A model generated the notes under the pieces. It did no database searches, was not told where the DNA came from, and saw nothing but the letters and a program-made list of their open reading frames with translations. A stretch of DNA of 64,000 nt from Paenibacillus nasutitermitis (GTDB lineage Bacteria; Bacillota; Bacilli; Paenibacillales; Paenibacillaceae): positions 1,852,171-1,916,170 of the forward strand of contig NZ_BMHP01000001.1 in NCBI RefSeq assembly GCF_014641075.1, read 5' to 3'. The stretch's first letter is position 1, and each line of letters starts with the position of its first letter. Below, piece after piece: positions 1 through 9,100 of the stretch. A program made the position numbers and the translations under genes.

Positions 1-632
1 ATTGGAAGAATGCGATGTTCACTCAGGCCTGGATCAAGCGGATCATAACCGATGAAACCTCCGCTGAGGCTGAAGCCGAGTTTTTCGGAGCAAAGCCAGC
101 TGCTGGGCATCGGCATCCTGTGATTAGCCATACATCGGAAAATTGCAGTGAACAGATGGGCATTCCGGGACCCTGGCATGAGCGGCTGCCTCATTTTCGC
201 ATGGCATTCACGCCAAGCTCCGGTGATGAGCTGCAAAGCGAGTATTATGTTCCGCGCCAGCATGCTTATGAGGCACTTTGTGCAATTGATCAGATCCGGG
301 AGTACATATGGCCGCACCTCCATGTTTCCGAGGTTCGTACAATCGCCCAAGACAATTTATGGATGAGCCCTTGCTATAAGCAGGATTCCGCTGCCTTCCA
401 CTTTACGTGGAAAGCCGATTGGGAAGCCGTCCGTAAAGTGCTCCCAATCCTGGAAGAACAGCTTGCTCCTTATGAAGCCCGGCCGCACTGGGCCAAGCTC
501 TTTGCGATGCCGCCAGAGCGGCTGCAGTCCCTATATGAGAAGCTGCCGGACTTTCAACAACTGCTCCTGCGTTGTGATCCTGAAGGAAAGTTCCGCAATG
601 AATTTTTGGATACTTATATCAGGAAGAAGTAA
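1..632 (+). CDS. FAD-dependent alditol/xylitol oxidase, C-terminal part (5' end outside window)
   Basis: The frame is open from base 3 with no need for the first ATG at 15, so the gene enters from the left edge and only about 210 C-terminal residues are visible. Blocks such as GIPGPWHERLPHFRM, FTPSSGDELQSEY, AFHFTW and RPHWAKLF are characteristic of the C-terminal ALO (D-arabinono-lactone oxidase) domain of alditol/xylitol oxidases of the AldO type. These are cytosolic flavoproteins that oxidise the terminal hydroxyl of polyols such as xylitol or sorbitol with O2, giving an aldose and H2O2. The FAD-binding half lies outside the window, so flavin attachment cannot be checked. The polyol substrate would fit the sugar-degrading neighbourhood. 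Family assignment is strong; the exact substrate is inferred. Confidence 0.82.
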   Translation, partial: WKNAMFTQAWIKRIITDETSAEAEAEFFGAKPAAGHRHPVISHTSENCSEQMGIPGPWHERLPHFRMAFTPSSGDELQSEYYVPRQHAYEALCAIDQIREYIWPHLHVSEVRTIAQDNLWMSPCYKQDSAAFHFTWKADWEAVRKVLPILEEQLAPYEARPHWAKLFAMPPERLQSLYEKLPDFQQLLLRCDPEGKFRNEFLDTYIRKK

Positions 633-723
633 TCGCATCTGATTTCGGGTCTTTGCCACCTTGATTCTACCGGCTGAGATGCGGGAAGCTTGACCATTCG
701 CCGGAAAGAAAGGATGAGCAGGA

Positions 724-1596
724 TTGGCACCCCCTTTAGGTATCGTGGATTGGGTAGAAATCAATGAAAATCTGGATGCGTTGTTCAGTGGGGGAGATCG
801 ATTAACCGTTCATCCCATGAAACAAGGGTATGAGGCTGAGGTTATGAAGATTTGTTCCGATCAGGAGAGCTATGTGTTGAAAGTATGGAATAAGAATTCC
901 AGGCCAGACGTCGGTTTTCAATTCCGCCTGCTAAGTGTCCTCCATGAACGAGGAGTATCGGTCCCCAAGCCGCTGGGCTGGGGAATAAATACAAACGGAG
1001 ATAAGGTGCTGCTGACAACCTTTGATGGTGTGCCCATTCATAAAACGGATAAAAAGAAAATGACCCTTATTGCAAACCTGCTAACAACGCTGCATCGAAC
1101 CCGAGGTGATGATCTGGAATCTATACCGCTACCAAGGTATTCGTTCACTGACTATTTCTTTCCTGGAGTCAGAGAACATCCTGATCTATGGAATCCATTC
1201 GTTTCAGTAGTTAAAAGAGTTCAAATTAAGCAGGAGCAGCTTATTCATGGTGATTTTCATATAAATAATATTGTGGAGGAAAATGGGCGTTTAACCATCA
1301 TAGACTGGACGAACGGGCAATTAGGGGATTCGAGATTCGATTTTGCATGGTCGCTCACGCTCCAAAAAATATACCTCACCGATCTATCCGCCGATGTTTT
1401 TCGTTCTGCATATGTATCGGATAATAAATTCGCGCAGCAGGAGCTTGACGTTTTTGAAGCGCTGGCATGGATCAGGTGGATGCTGCTTCACCGAAGTGGT
1501 GGCGCGCCTGGAGGGCACAAGACCATTGAGAAGGTTAGACGAATTCAAACAACCAATCCGTTGTTGAGAGATTATGAGGTAAAGAAAGCAAAATGA
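724..1596 (+). CDS. Aminoglycoside-phosphotransferase-like kinase (APH family)
   Basis: 290 residues from a TTG start that has AGGA nine bases upstream; no better ATG exists near the N-terminus. The protein has the APH/choline-kinase fold signatures: a catalytic HGDFHINN loop (around residue 177) followed by IIDWTNGQLGD, the DFG-equivalent metal-binding segment. It should transfer phosphate from ATP to a small hydroxylated molecule in the cytosol. The family covers antibiotic kinases but also homoserine, choline, fructosamine and sugar kinases, and nothing here points to drug resistance. It stands alone between the oxidase tail and a degenerate region, with no visible operon partner. Family confident, substrate unknown. 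Confidence 0.75.
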   Translation: MAPPLGIVDWVEINENLDALFSGGDRLTVHPMKQGYEAEVMKICSDQESYVLKVWNKNSRPDVGFQFRLLSVLHERGVSVPKPLGWGINTNGDKVLLTTFDGVPIHKTDKKKMTLIANLLTTLHRTRGDDLESIPLPRYSFTDYFFPGVREHPDLWNPFVSVVKRVQIKQEQLIHGDFHINNIVEENGRLTIIDWTNGQLGDSRFDFAWSLTLQKIYLTDLSADVFRSAYVSDNKFAQQELDVFEALAWIRWMLLHRSGGAPGGHKTIEKVRRIQTTNPLLRDYEVKKAK

Positions 1597-1600
1597 GACG

Positions 1601-1819
1601 TTAGAGATGATAGGGTTGAAGAATGGACTGAGTCTCTTGACTTCTCCTCGGCTGCAATCTTTCAGCGACGCATTTTTGCAGAAGTTCGATTAGAGAGGAC
1701 GGAAGTGGGGAATATCTCCATTTTCGTCCTTTTCCGTGTACGGCAAGCTGACTGGCTTGTTCATTAAAGTCAGTGAGGTTAATACCTTCGACTTCTGCAC
1801 TTCCAAATTTGCTTCGATC
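1601..1819 (-). pseudogene. Degenerate fragment resembling a tyrosine recombinase/integrase
   Basis: Read on the minus strand, this stop-to-stop frame encodes about 70 residues including VEGINLTDFNEQASQLAV followed by HGKGRKWRYSPLPSSLIELL. That resembles the central part of phage-type integrases, where a 'GLxxxDF' helix leads into a GKGxKxRxxPLP strand and a LxxLL helix. There is no start codon with a ribosome site, a stop lies just upstream, and neither the catalytic R-H-R-Y segment nor the N-terminal domain is present. The most likely reading is the scar of an old integrative element. The match is judged by eye only and could be coincidental. Confidence 0.35.
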
Positions 1820-1848
1820 CGATTAAACTCAATTCCTCTTCATGTAAC

Positions 1849-2010
1849 TCATCTATGTTCATTCAATCCCTGCTCTCGTTTTTTGACAGAGGACCCATAC
1901 CGAAGTCGTTCGTGTTGCGAGGGACTGACTTTAAACCAAAATACCCCCGGCTCTAAAACATCCTCAATTTCTGAAATGAGTCCAAGTAGGACATTACGAT
2001 TATAAGGCAT
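1849..2010 (-). CDS. Possible small ORF, 53 residues, unknown
   Basis: A minus-strand ORF beginning ATG CCT TAT at 2010, preceded by GGAG ten bases upstream, and ending at a TGA at 1849. The peptide begins MPYNRNVLLGLISEIEDVL and continues with a mixed hydrophobic/charged composition that looks more protein-like than random. It lies upstream of, and on the same strand as, the integrase-like fragment, so it may be part of the same decayed element. I do not recognise it. The rest of the 1597-2232 gap holds no other gene, only a short inverted repeat (ACCGTC/GACGGT, 2074-2092) and AT-rich promoter-like sequence in front of the response regulator. Confidence 0.25.
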   Translation of the reverse strand: MPYNRNVLLGLISEIEDVLEPGVFWFKVSPSQHERLRYGSSVKKREQGLNEHR

Positions 2011-2232
2011 AGTTCCTCGACTCCAATAAAAGCATGTTTAATAATTTTTTATGGTTGGGGGAGAGCAAGGTGGACCGTCTGCGGATGACGGTTCCCTTGA
2101 ATGTGCAAGCCACCAATTATTCCTTCAATAGATCTGTGGACAACTGAAGACAATTTAGATATTGTACATAATCATATACATGTAAAATTGTTACTGCACC
2201 ACAATCTTGTGTAGCGTAGGGGGGAAATAAAG

Positions 2233-3618
2233 ATGTTAAACGTTTTAATTGCAGACGACGAGAAGCTAATTCGTAAAGGGCTTATAGCTTTGCTGCCATG
2301 GAGCAAATTCGACATGAAGGTAATTGGCGAGGCGAACAATGGGGAGTCTGCCTTGGAGTTCTTGAAAGATCAGCACGTGGATTTCCTATTTGCAGATCTT
2401 TCGATGCCGATCATGGATGGTTTTGAATTGATGAAGGCTGTCCGTTTACAATATCCCCATATATGGATTATTGTATTGACCTGTCACCAGGACTTCGAAT
2501 ATGTACAAGAGGCTCTGCGCCTTGGGGCTATCGATTACATCGTGAAAACGCAATTCGAGCAGGATAAAATAGAGGATATCTTTATGAGAATCGTAGAAAG
2601 GGTTTCCTACGAGAAATTGCATCGCTCATTACCTTCTATGAATTCGGAGAGCTTGAGTGGCTATGTCTTTGCAGATCTCAAGGGCGAGCAGCATAAAGAG
2701 ATGATTATCAATCAGGCATTGTGCGAGGAAGACAGTCTAGTTGCAATCTCCGAACATGCATGGCTTGTTCCTGCAGGTAAGGAGCGGGAGCTCGATATGA
2801 AGCCAATCCAATCATGGTTTCAACAAGAAGACTGGGCAGTAATTCGAATTATGGACAGATCAGGAAATAATTTGGCAGCTCTCAAGGATCGTTTAGGCCA
2901 ACTTATTCCTACCTTTCTGTTCTATGAACGAAAGGCTGGGCAAACTTATTATGAGCTATCTCTGCCATCTGTCAGTTCAGGGAGCCTGGAAGATAAGAGC
3001 TCTCCAGTGATGAAGGCATGGGAAACGCAGGAATGGATGACGAATGCAGCTGCTTATGAAGAGGCCCTTCAAGTCACCATTCATAATAAAATGGACCCTG
3101 CTGAATTGCTGCGATTGTTAAACACTTGTTTGCAGCCTTGGCAGTCGATTGCGGGAAGTGGATGGGAAATGGGAATATGTAGTGATTCTTTTGCAGCATG
3201 GTATCAGTGGAAGGAAAAGCTGGATTCCCTGCGAGGGCAGTGCGAAGAGCAAATGAAAAAAATTCCTTACTCATCTTCTGTCATCACCACGATAGCGAGA
3301 GCTCTGACATATATTCAAGAAGGCAAGGACTTCAGCTTCAACAGGGACGAGCTAGCGATGAAGTTGTTGATGAGCAGCAGTTATTTCAGTCAATGCTTCA
3401 AGGACATTCTTGGTGAGGCCTATAGCGATTATGTAAAGGTAAGAAGGATAGCCAGGACTGCACTATTGCTAGAGCAAAGTAATGAGCCCGTGTATCAAAT
3501 TGCTTTAAAGAGTGGTTTCAAAGACGAGAAATATTTCAGCAAATTGTTCCGTAATCAATTCGGCCAGAATCCGACGGAGTATCGAAAGAAAATGCAGCAA
3601 GGAGCGAAAGACGAGTGA
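2233..3618 (+). CDS. YesN-type response regulator with AraC DNA-binding domain
   Basis: 461 residues; ATG preceded by a GGGGGAAA ribosome site. Residues 1-120 form a receiver domain with the acidic pair DD at 8-9, phospho-acceptor D55 in FLFADLSMP and a conserved Lys in DYIVKTQF. A variable middle of about 230 residues follows, then a C-terminal AraC helix-turn-helix pair (about 355-455) with the typical ending FKDEKYFSKLFRNQFGQNPTEYR. It is the cytosolic output of a two-component system and probably activates the importer genes downstream. Its stop overlaps the GTG start of the sensor kinase (GTGA), so the two are translationally coupled. Family assignment is firm; the signal (a sugar or oligosaccharide) is inferred from context. 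Confidence 0.9.
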   Translation: MLNVLIADDEKLIRKGLIALLPWSKFDMKVIGEANNGESALEFLKDQHVDFLFADLSMPIMDGFELMKAVRLQYPHIWIIVLTCHQDFEYVQEALRLGAIDYIVKTQFEQDKIEDIFMRIVERVSYEKLHRSLPSMNSESLSGYVFADLKGEQHKEMIINQALCEEDSLVAISEHAWLVPAGKERELDMKPIQSWFQQEDWAVIRIMDRSGNNLAALKDRLGQLIPTFLFYERKAGQTYYELSLPSVSSGSLEDKSSPVMKAWETQEWMTNAAAYEEALQVTIHNKMDPAELLRLLNTCLQPWQSIAGSGWEMGICSDSFAAWYQWKEKLDSLRGQCEEQMKKIPYSSSVITTIARALTYIQEGKDFSFNRDELAMKLLMSSSYFSQCFKDILGEAYSDYVKVRRIARTALLLEQSNEPVYQIALKSGFKDEKYFSKLFRNQFGQNPTEYRKKMQQGAKDE

Positions 3619-5375
3619 TTAGGCTAATCCGAACAGATACGAATATTTCTTTACGCCGCCGACTTTTCTCTGTATTAATGTTGATTGTTTTTATCCCACT
3701 TGTGCTGCTTGGCGGAATTAGCTATGTAGCCATACAGGAAATCTATAGCAACAAAATCGAAAGCGGTATTACAAATACACTGGTTAATGTCAAATCTGGA
3801 CTTGAGAGCACACTTGAAAATATGGAATATGCCTCACTCCAGCTCTCCATGGAGGGAAGCGTCGGGCAGAACTTCTATGATCTCTTAGCTAACCCTAGTA
3901 ATTTCCAGAAGTATGCATTGCAGAAAGAAATACAGAAGAATCTCAATCTCGTCAATTTTACGAATCCTTATTTGGGTGTCATTCTGTACTACGATGATAA
4001 AGGAAAGGTCATGTTCAATAATCTCGAGGTTCGAGAGGGGTTTATGAAGGAAAATGGCATCTCAACGTTGTTATCCAAAGTAAATGGTGTTACCTTCTAC
4101 GGACCAAGAAAGACAGCATATCGGTATGGGGACTACGACGTATTTTCTTTGGTACGACCTGTGGAATCCCCGGGCGCATTGAATGAGAGCAGCACGAATT
4201 ACGTGTACATGGAAACGAATGTGAAGCAATTTGAGAAGCTGTTAAGTAAACAACAATATGGTATGAAGGTATCACATGTACTATTAGACCAAGCTGGGCA
4301 AATTGTCTTTACTGACTTAAATAAAGAATTTCCCAAAGGAAAAAAGCTTCAGCAGCAGCAGCAGCTGCTGAAGATGGGCGTTTCACTAAAAACGGATGAC
4401 TATTATTTGTACAAGGTTACTAGTGAGCAAGGCTGGAGCTTGATTGTCACGATTCATAAAGGCGAATTCAACAAAGAATTTAACAATTGGTTATATAAGT
4501 TTTTTGCTGTTTTGCTTGGAGGAATTGCAATAAGCATTACATTTGCAACCGTTATTTGGAAGTCTGTTTACGGCCCTTTGAAGAAGATCGGTCATGATAT
4601 TGGACAGGTAGATCCGCTTCAATCCAATAAACCGATGTCATTGACCCGAATTATCGAATTTGATGTTCTCGTGAAGAAAATGAATCAATTAAGAGAGCGC
4701 ATTCAATTCTTATTCATTGAGGTAGAGAATCGCGAACGAGCCAAGAGACAACTAGAGGTGGAGGCGCTGCTCTATCAGATCAATCCTCACTTTATCCATA
4801 ATACGCTTAATTCCATTCAATTCATGGCAAGAATGAATGGTCAAGAGGACATAGATCGCATGGTTTCTATTTTCACAAGGGTACTTCATTATAATTTGGA
4901 TAAAAGAGGAGAGACTGTTGAACTCAAGGAGGAATTAGCGGCTCTGAAGGACTATATTGAGCTCCAACAAATCCGATATGATTATGAATTTGGCGTCAAG
5001 TTCCAGATGGATGAGGATATTGCTGCCTCGACCATTAGGATCCCTAAGTTCATCTTACAGCCTTTGGTTGAGAATGCTCTCTATCATGGTATTGACACCA
5101 ATCAGGGAGTTATAGAGGTGAAGATAGCGAAGGATAATAATACGATGATTATCCATATTACGGACAATGGAAGAGGAATGACAGCAGAAGAAATTGAACG
5201 TTTACTTGCGGATGAGAACCAGAAGAATAGAAAGACTGGTCTTGGCATTGGGCTCAATTATGTTCGAAGGATGCTCGAAGCCCATTATGAGAACCGTTAT
5301 ACATTTGAAATCACCAGCACAGTCGGCCATGGGACACTCGTTACACTCCGAATTCCGCTTTCGCTAGAATTCTAA
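3615..5375 (+). CDS. YesM-type sensor histidine kinase
   Basis: 586 residues from a GTG that overlaps the regulator's stop by four bases. Layout: a cytoplasmic start, TM1 (about 17-37), an extracytoplasmic sensing domain of roughly 250 residues, TM2 (about 296-315), a HAMP-like linker, a coiled segment, the His_kinase domain with NPHFIHNTL (phospho-acceptor H392), and a HATPase_c domain with LVENALYHG (N-box) and DNGRGM (G-box). It should autophosphorylate in response to an extracellular ligand and pass phosphate to the partner regulator. The extracellular region resembles a Cache-type sensor in size, but I cannot assign the subfamily by eye. Confidence 0.9.
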   Translation: MIRLIRTDTNISLRRRLFSVLMLIVFIPLVLLGGISYVAIQEIYSNKIESGITNTLVNVKSGLESTLENMEYASLQLSMEGSVGQNFYDLLANPSNFQKYALQKEIQKNLNLVNFTNPYLGVILYYDDKGKVMFNNLEVREGFMKENGISTLLSKVNGVTFYGPRKTAYRYGDYDVFSLVRPVESPGALNESSTNYVYMETNVKQFEKLLSKQQYGMKVSHVLLDQAGQIVFTDLNKEFPKGKKLQQQQQLLKMGVSLKTDDYYLYKVTSEQGWSLIVTIHKGEFNKEFNNWLYKFFAVLLGGIAISITFATVIWKSVYGPLKKIGHDIGQVDPLQSNKPMSLTRIIEFDVLVKKMNQLRERIQFLFIEVENRERAKRQLEVEALLYQINPHFIHNTLNSIQFMARMNGQEDIDRMVSIFTRVLHYNLDKRGETVELKEELAALKDYIELQQIRYDYEFGVKFQMDEDIAASTIRIPKFILQPLVENALYHGIDTNQGVIEVKIAKDNNTMIIHITDNGRGMTAEEIERLLADENQKNRKTGLGIGLNYVRRMLEAHYENRYTFEITSTVGHGTLVTLRIPLSLEF

Positions 5376-5541
5376 TAAGTATGAAATTGGACGCTGGAGG
5401 TATGAATTTCGTCGAAAATGCTACCGCTTACTATGGAAGCAACAATTTTCCCTATGAATTCGACTGTATTCTCATTCGCGAAACGAGCCGGATGAATTAC
5501 GATATCGTTGTGAGACAAATAGATGACTGGGGGAACAGAAT

Positions 5542-7200
5542 ATGCAGAAGAGAATCACTTTACTTTTATTAGCATCGCTTTTACTTTTGTTGACGGCATG
5601 TGGCAATACGAATAATGCAGTCGATAAACCTTCTTCAACGGATAAAAAAAATAACACATCGAATAATGAGTCAGCAGCCAAAGATCCTCACGGAAAGTAT
5701 GACGAGCCAATTACGCTCAAGATTGCCAAGAATTATGGTACAAAGGACTTGAAGCTTCCAAACGGCGACACATTGGAAAACAATGAGTATTACCGGTACT
5801 TGGAGAAGAAATTGAATGTTAAGATATCTTTCGCCTGGCAAACTGAGACGGCGGACGCTTATCAGCAAAAGATCGGTGTAGCCATCGCCAGTCAGGATTT
5901 ACCGGATGCGTTTATTGTCAATGAACAACAATTGAAACAGCTTGTCAAAGCAGATTTGGTTGCTGATCTGACAGATGTCTATAAGAATTATGTGGGTGAA
6001 CTCATTAAAGGCTACTACGATTCCTATGGCGATCGGGTGCTAAGCAGAGCTACCTTTGATGGTAAATTGTATGCTTTCCCTAATACAGAGATTGGTGGAC
6101 AGCATAGTTTTACTTGGATTAGACAAGATTGGCTCGATAAGGTTGGCATGCAGATGCCGACGACAGTGGATGAGCTCGAGGCTGTAGCCAAAGCCTTCAT
6201 CGAGAAGGATCCAGATGGTAACGGCAAGGCGGATACCATAGGCTTCACAGGACTTCCTCAGCTTTCAGCCTGGAACTCTTCGAATACCTTGGATCCTATA
6301 TTTGGTGCTTACAAAGCTTTTAAAGGGCTATTTATCAACGATGCATCTGGAGAGGTCGCGTATAGCTCAACGCTTCCGGAGATGAAGACAGCATTAGCTA
6401 AGCTTCAAGAATTGTACAAAAAAGATATCCTTGATAAAGAATTTGCCGTGCGAAAGGATCCGAATGAATTAATTGCAGGGAACAAGGTTGGTATTATGTT
6501 CGGGCCATGGTGGATGCCGTACTCGCCGCTTCCAGACTCCGTTAAGAATGATATGAAAGCAGAGTGGAAGCCATTAACTGGACCGCTCGATAGTGAAGGG
6601 AAATTCAATATCTCCGATCAAGATCCGACAACAAGTTTCCTGGTCGTTAATAAGAAATACGAGCATCCAGAAGCTGTTCTCAAGGTCTTGAACACTCAAA
6701 CAGAAGGTATTCGTTTCCTGGACCCAGGTTCAGCTGACATCTACAAAGGGCTGGGCATTGATTGGGGCATATGGCCATTTGCTCTACAGTTGTCCAATGA
6801 ATCAGCAGCTTATGATGTCTATGTTGAGCTAAAGAAGGCTATAGATGACAAGGATCCATCTAAATTGAATGATGAGGTTAAAGGCTTTTATAACGATTAT
6901 ATGAAAAACAAAGAAAATCCGAAGAAGGACTTGGTGGCATGGTCCAGCGCAGTAGCTAGAGTTGATGGTACTGCTGAAATTGGTTCTGACAAACTTAATA
7001 TCGTGCGGAACGTATTTTTCGGTAAAACAGCGACGATGCAGCGAAAATGGGCGATACTGACCAAGCTGGAGAATGAAACCTTCCTTAAAATTATTCTCGG
7101 TGATGAGCCAATTGAGAAATTTGATGATTTTGTAAAGGAATGGAATAAACTGGGCGGGGATGAAGTGCTTAAGGAAATTAAAGCAGAAATAGAAAAATAA
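5542..7200 (+). CDS. Carbohydrate ABC importer solute-binding lipoprotein (LipO/YtcQ type)
   Basis: 552 residues. The signal peptide MQKRITLLLLASLLLLLTAC ends in a lipobox with C20 as the lipidation site, followed by a low-complexity Asn/Ser/Lys linker. The mature domain is a family-1 extracellular binding protein of the long Bacillota type; the C-terminal DDFVKEWNKLGGDEVLKE block is typical of LipO/YtcQ homologues. It should sit on the outer face of the membrane and deliver an oligosaccharide to the two permeases downstream. GGGGG lies a few bases before the ATG. The DUF5054 glycosidase at the operon end suggests a complex glycan fragment as ligand, but the exact sugar cannot be read from sequence. 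Confidence 0.9.
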   Translation: MQKRITLLLLASLLLLLTACGNTNNAVDKPSSTDKKNNTSNNESAAKDPHGKYDEPITLKIAKNYGTKDLKLPNGDTLENNEYYRYLEKKLNVKISFAWQTETADAYQQKIGVAIASQDLPDAFIVNEQQLKQLVKADLVADLTDVYKNYVGELIKGYYDSYGDRVLSRATFDGKLYAFPNTEIGGQHSFTWIRQDWLDKVGMQMPTTVDELEAVAKAFIEKDPDGNGKADTIGFTGLPQLSAWNSSNTLDPIFGAYKAFKGLFINDASGEVAYSSTLPEMKTALAKLQELYKKDILDKEFAVRKDPNELIAGNKVGIMFGPWWMPYSPLPDSVKNDMKAEWKPLTGPLDSEGKFNISDQDPTTSFLVVNKKYEHPEAVLKVLNTQTEGIRFLDPGSADIYKGLGIDWGIWPFALQLSNESAAYDVYVELKKAIDDKDPSKLNDEVKGFYNDYMKNKENPKKDLVAWSSAVARVDGTAEIGSDKLNIVRNVFFGKTATMQRKWAILTKLENETFLKIILGDEPIEKFDDFVKEWNKLGGDEVLKEIKAEIEK

Positions 7201-7210
7201 CAGGAGTCAA

Positions 7211-7253
7211 GCACGGGGGCGCTGTTCATCCATACGGACAGCGGCCCTTGCTT
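7211..7253 (+). terminator. Intergenic hairpin between binding protein and permease (partial terminator or stabiliser)
   Basis: CGCTGT (7220-7225) pairs with ACAGCG, extended through one mismatch by GGG/CCC and two G-T pairs. No uridine run follows, so full termination is unlikely. Hairpins here in sugar-importer operons usually protect the upstream mRNA or let only part of transcription through, giving more binding protein than permease. Confidence 0.5.
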
Positions 7254-7278
7254 ACCCAACGACAGGTGGCAGGGACAT

Positions 7279-8169
7279 ATGAGGAACAAAAGCTTTATTG
7301 TTAATTATCATCTAATGCTGCTGCCGGGCATTATCCTCCTAATCTTATTCTCGGTTGTTCCCATGTTCGGTATCGTGATAGCCTTTCAAGACTTTATCCC
7401 TGGTATCCGTATTTGGGATCAAGATTGGATCGGACTTGAGAACTTCAAATTCATGATGGATATCCCAGACAGCAAGCAAGTTTTTATCAATACAGTTGTA
7501 ATCGCCTCCTCAAAAATTGTGGTGGGCACGTTCGTTCCCATCATATTTGCGCTTCTTCTTCATGAAGTGCGTGTGAGCTGGTTTAAGCGGTTCGTTCAAA
7601 CAATTGTTTATTTGCCTCATTTTATGTCATGGGTTATCTTAGCGGGTATTATGGTTTCGATGCTTTCACTGGATGGCGTCATTAACCTCGTCTTCAAAGC
7701 TATTGGATTAGAGCCCGTTATGTTCTTGGCAAGCAACACTTGGTTTCGGCCCATCGTGGTAGGGAGTGACATTTGGAAGGAATTTGGTTTTTCTGCGATT
7801 GTCTATTTGGCCGCATTAACGGGCATTAATCCTTCTCTGTATGAGGCTGCTGAGATCGATGGAGCGAATCGCTTCCGTAAGCTAATCAACATTACACTGC
7901 CTGGCATCACCCCTACGATTGTCCTGCTCGTCACATTAAGCTTAGGGAATGTTTTGAATGCTGGCTTTGATCAGATCTTTAACCTTTACAATCCACTCGT
8001 CTATTCGTCAGGCGATATTATAGATACGTATGTGTATCGCATGGGATTAATTGAAAATCAGTACGGACTCGCTACCGCAGTAGGACTCTTAAAGTCCGTC
8101 GTCGCTATTATTCTAATTATGATTTCTTATAAACTGGCCTCGAAATTTGCCAATTATCGCATATTCTAA
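7279..8169 (+). CDS. Carbohydrate ABC importer permease, LplB/YteP type
   Basis: 296 residues with about six membrane segments and the binding-protein-dependent permease (MalF-like) domain. The EAA loop that docks the ATPase is visible as YEAAEIDGANRFRKLINITLPG. The N-terminal GIVIAFQDF and the C-terminal LASKFANYRIF ending are typical of the LplB/YteP group. It forms a heterodimeric channel with the next gene product. No ATP-binding subunit is encoded in the operon, so a shared MsmX-type ATPase elsewhere in the genome is expected. Confidence 0.9.
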   Translation: MRNKSFIVNYHLMLLPGIILLILFSVVPMFGIVIAFQDFIPGIRIWDQDWIGLENFKFMMDIPDSKQVFINTVVIASSKIVVGTFVPIIFALLLHEVRVSWFKRFVQTIVYLPHFMSWVILAGIMVSMLSLDGVINLVFKAIGLEPVMFLASNTWFRPIVVGSDIWKEFGFSAIVYLAALTGINPSLYEAAEIDGANRFRKLINITLPGITPTIVLLVTLSLGNVLNAGFDQIFNLYNPLVYSSGDIIDTYVYRMGLIENQYGLATAVGLLKSVVAIILIMISYKLASKFANYRIF

Positions 8170-8189
8170 CTAAAGTGGTGAGAAATGAT

Positions 8190-9083
8190 ATGGTCAAATC
8201 AAAAACGTTATTCAGCAAGAGTACGGACGTTACCATTGTACTTCTTCTTACCATCATTTCATTCATTTCGATCTTCCCGCTCGTGCATACCCTTGCACTC
8301 TCCCTTAGTGAGAAGTCAGCTGCGAATGCTGGAGAGGTATTGCTTCTGCCAAAGGGGTTCAACTTCTCTTCCTACAGTATCATCCTCAAGGATCATAAGT
8401 TTTTTACAGCCTTTAAGGTGTCTGTGGAACGAGTGCTGCTCGGTACCTTTATTAATATGGCGCTTACCGTTATTATGGCATACCCCTTATCCAAAGCCAG
8501 TCGAATGTTCCCGGGCCGCAATATTTATATGTGGTTTCTGGTAGGCTGTATGCTATTCTCCGGTGGTTTGATTCCCTTGTACATGACGGTTACAGCACTT
8601 CACCTTCAGAATACATTATGGTCACTGGTTTTGCCAGGTGCAGTCCCGATATTTAACGTCATTCTCATCATGAATTTCTTCCGGAACTTGCCTAAGGAAC
8701 TGGAGGAAGCGGCAGTGGTAGACGGCACTGGTCCATGGCAAACATTGTTCAAGGTGTACCTGCCGGTATCACTGCCGTCGCTTGCAACGGTCACCTTGTT
8801 CAGCGTTGTTGGCCATTGGAACTCATTCTTTGATGGACTTATTTTCATGAGCAAGCCCGAGAACTATCCGCTCCAAACGTATATTCAGCAGCTTGTCGTA
8901 CGAATCGATCCGGAGTTAATGAAAGGCATGACCACGGAAGACCTTATTAAACTTAGCAAGGCTTCCGATCGAACACTTAATGGCGCTAAATTAATTGTTG
9001 CTATGATACCTCTGCTGGTTATCTATCCGTTCTTACAAAAATATTTTGTCCATGGGATCGTGTTAGGTTCCGTTAAAGAGTAA
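8190..9083 (+). CDS. Carbohydrate ABC importer permease, LplC/YtcP type
   Basis: 297 residues from the ATG at 8190, which has GGTGAG about eight bases upstream; an in-frame GTG at 8175 would add five residues but lacks a good ribosome site. Six membrane segments are expected, with the EAA motif LEEAAVVDGTGPWQTLFKVYLP and the family's typical C-terminus YPFLQKYFVHGIVLGSVKE, which carries LGSVKE as in most YtcP homologues. It pairs with the upstream LplB-type permease in the cytoplasmic membrane. Start choice is an inference from spacing. Confidence 0.9.
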   Translation: MVKSKTLFSKSTDVTIVLLLTIISFISIFPLVHTLALSLSEKSAANAGEVLLLPKGFNFSSYSIILKDHKFFTAFKVSVERVLLGTFINMALTVIMAYPLSKASRMFPGRNIYMWFLVGCMLFSGGLIPLYMTVTALHLQNTLWSLVLPGAVPIFNVILIMNFFRNLPKELEEAAVVDGTGPWQTLFKVYLPVSLPSLATVTLFSVVGHWNSFFDGLIFMSKPENYPLQTYIQQLVVRIDPELMKGMTTEDLIKLSKASDRTLNGAKLIVAMIPLLVIYPFLQKYFVHGIVLGSVKE

Positions 9084-9100
9084 GCCTAGGAGAGAGGGAA

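Noticed and set aside
724-1596. Antibiotic-resistance gene (APH)
   Set aside because: The APH fold is shared with many metabolic kinases and no resistance context or close motif is visible.
1736-2005. 89-codon plus-strand ORF in the 0.6 kb gap
   Set aside because: The opposite strand of this stretch looks more coding (integrase-like and MPYNRN ORFs); composition and context give no support.
4351-4368. CAG/CTG run in the sensor kinase gene
   Set aside because: Short poly-Gln codon run inside coding sequence, not a regulatory hairpin with supporting context.
5381-5572. 63-codon plus-strand ORF between the sensor kinase and the binding protein
   Set aside because: Overlaps the signal peptide region of the binding-protein gene in another frame and shows no recognisable protein pattern.
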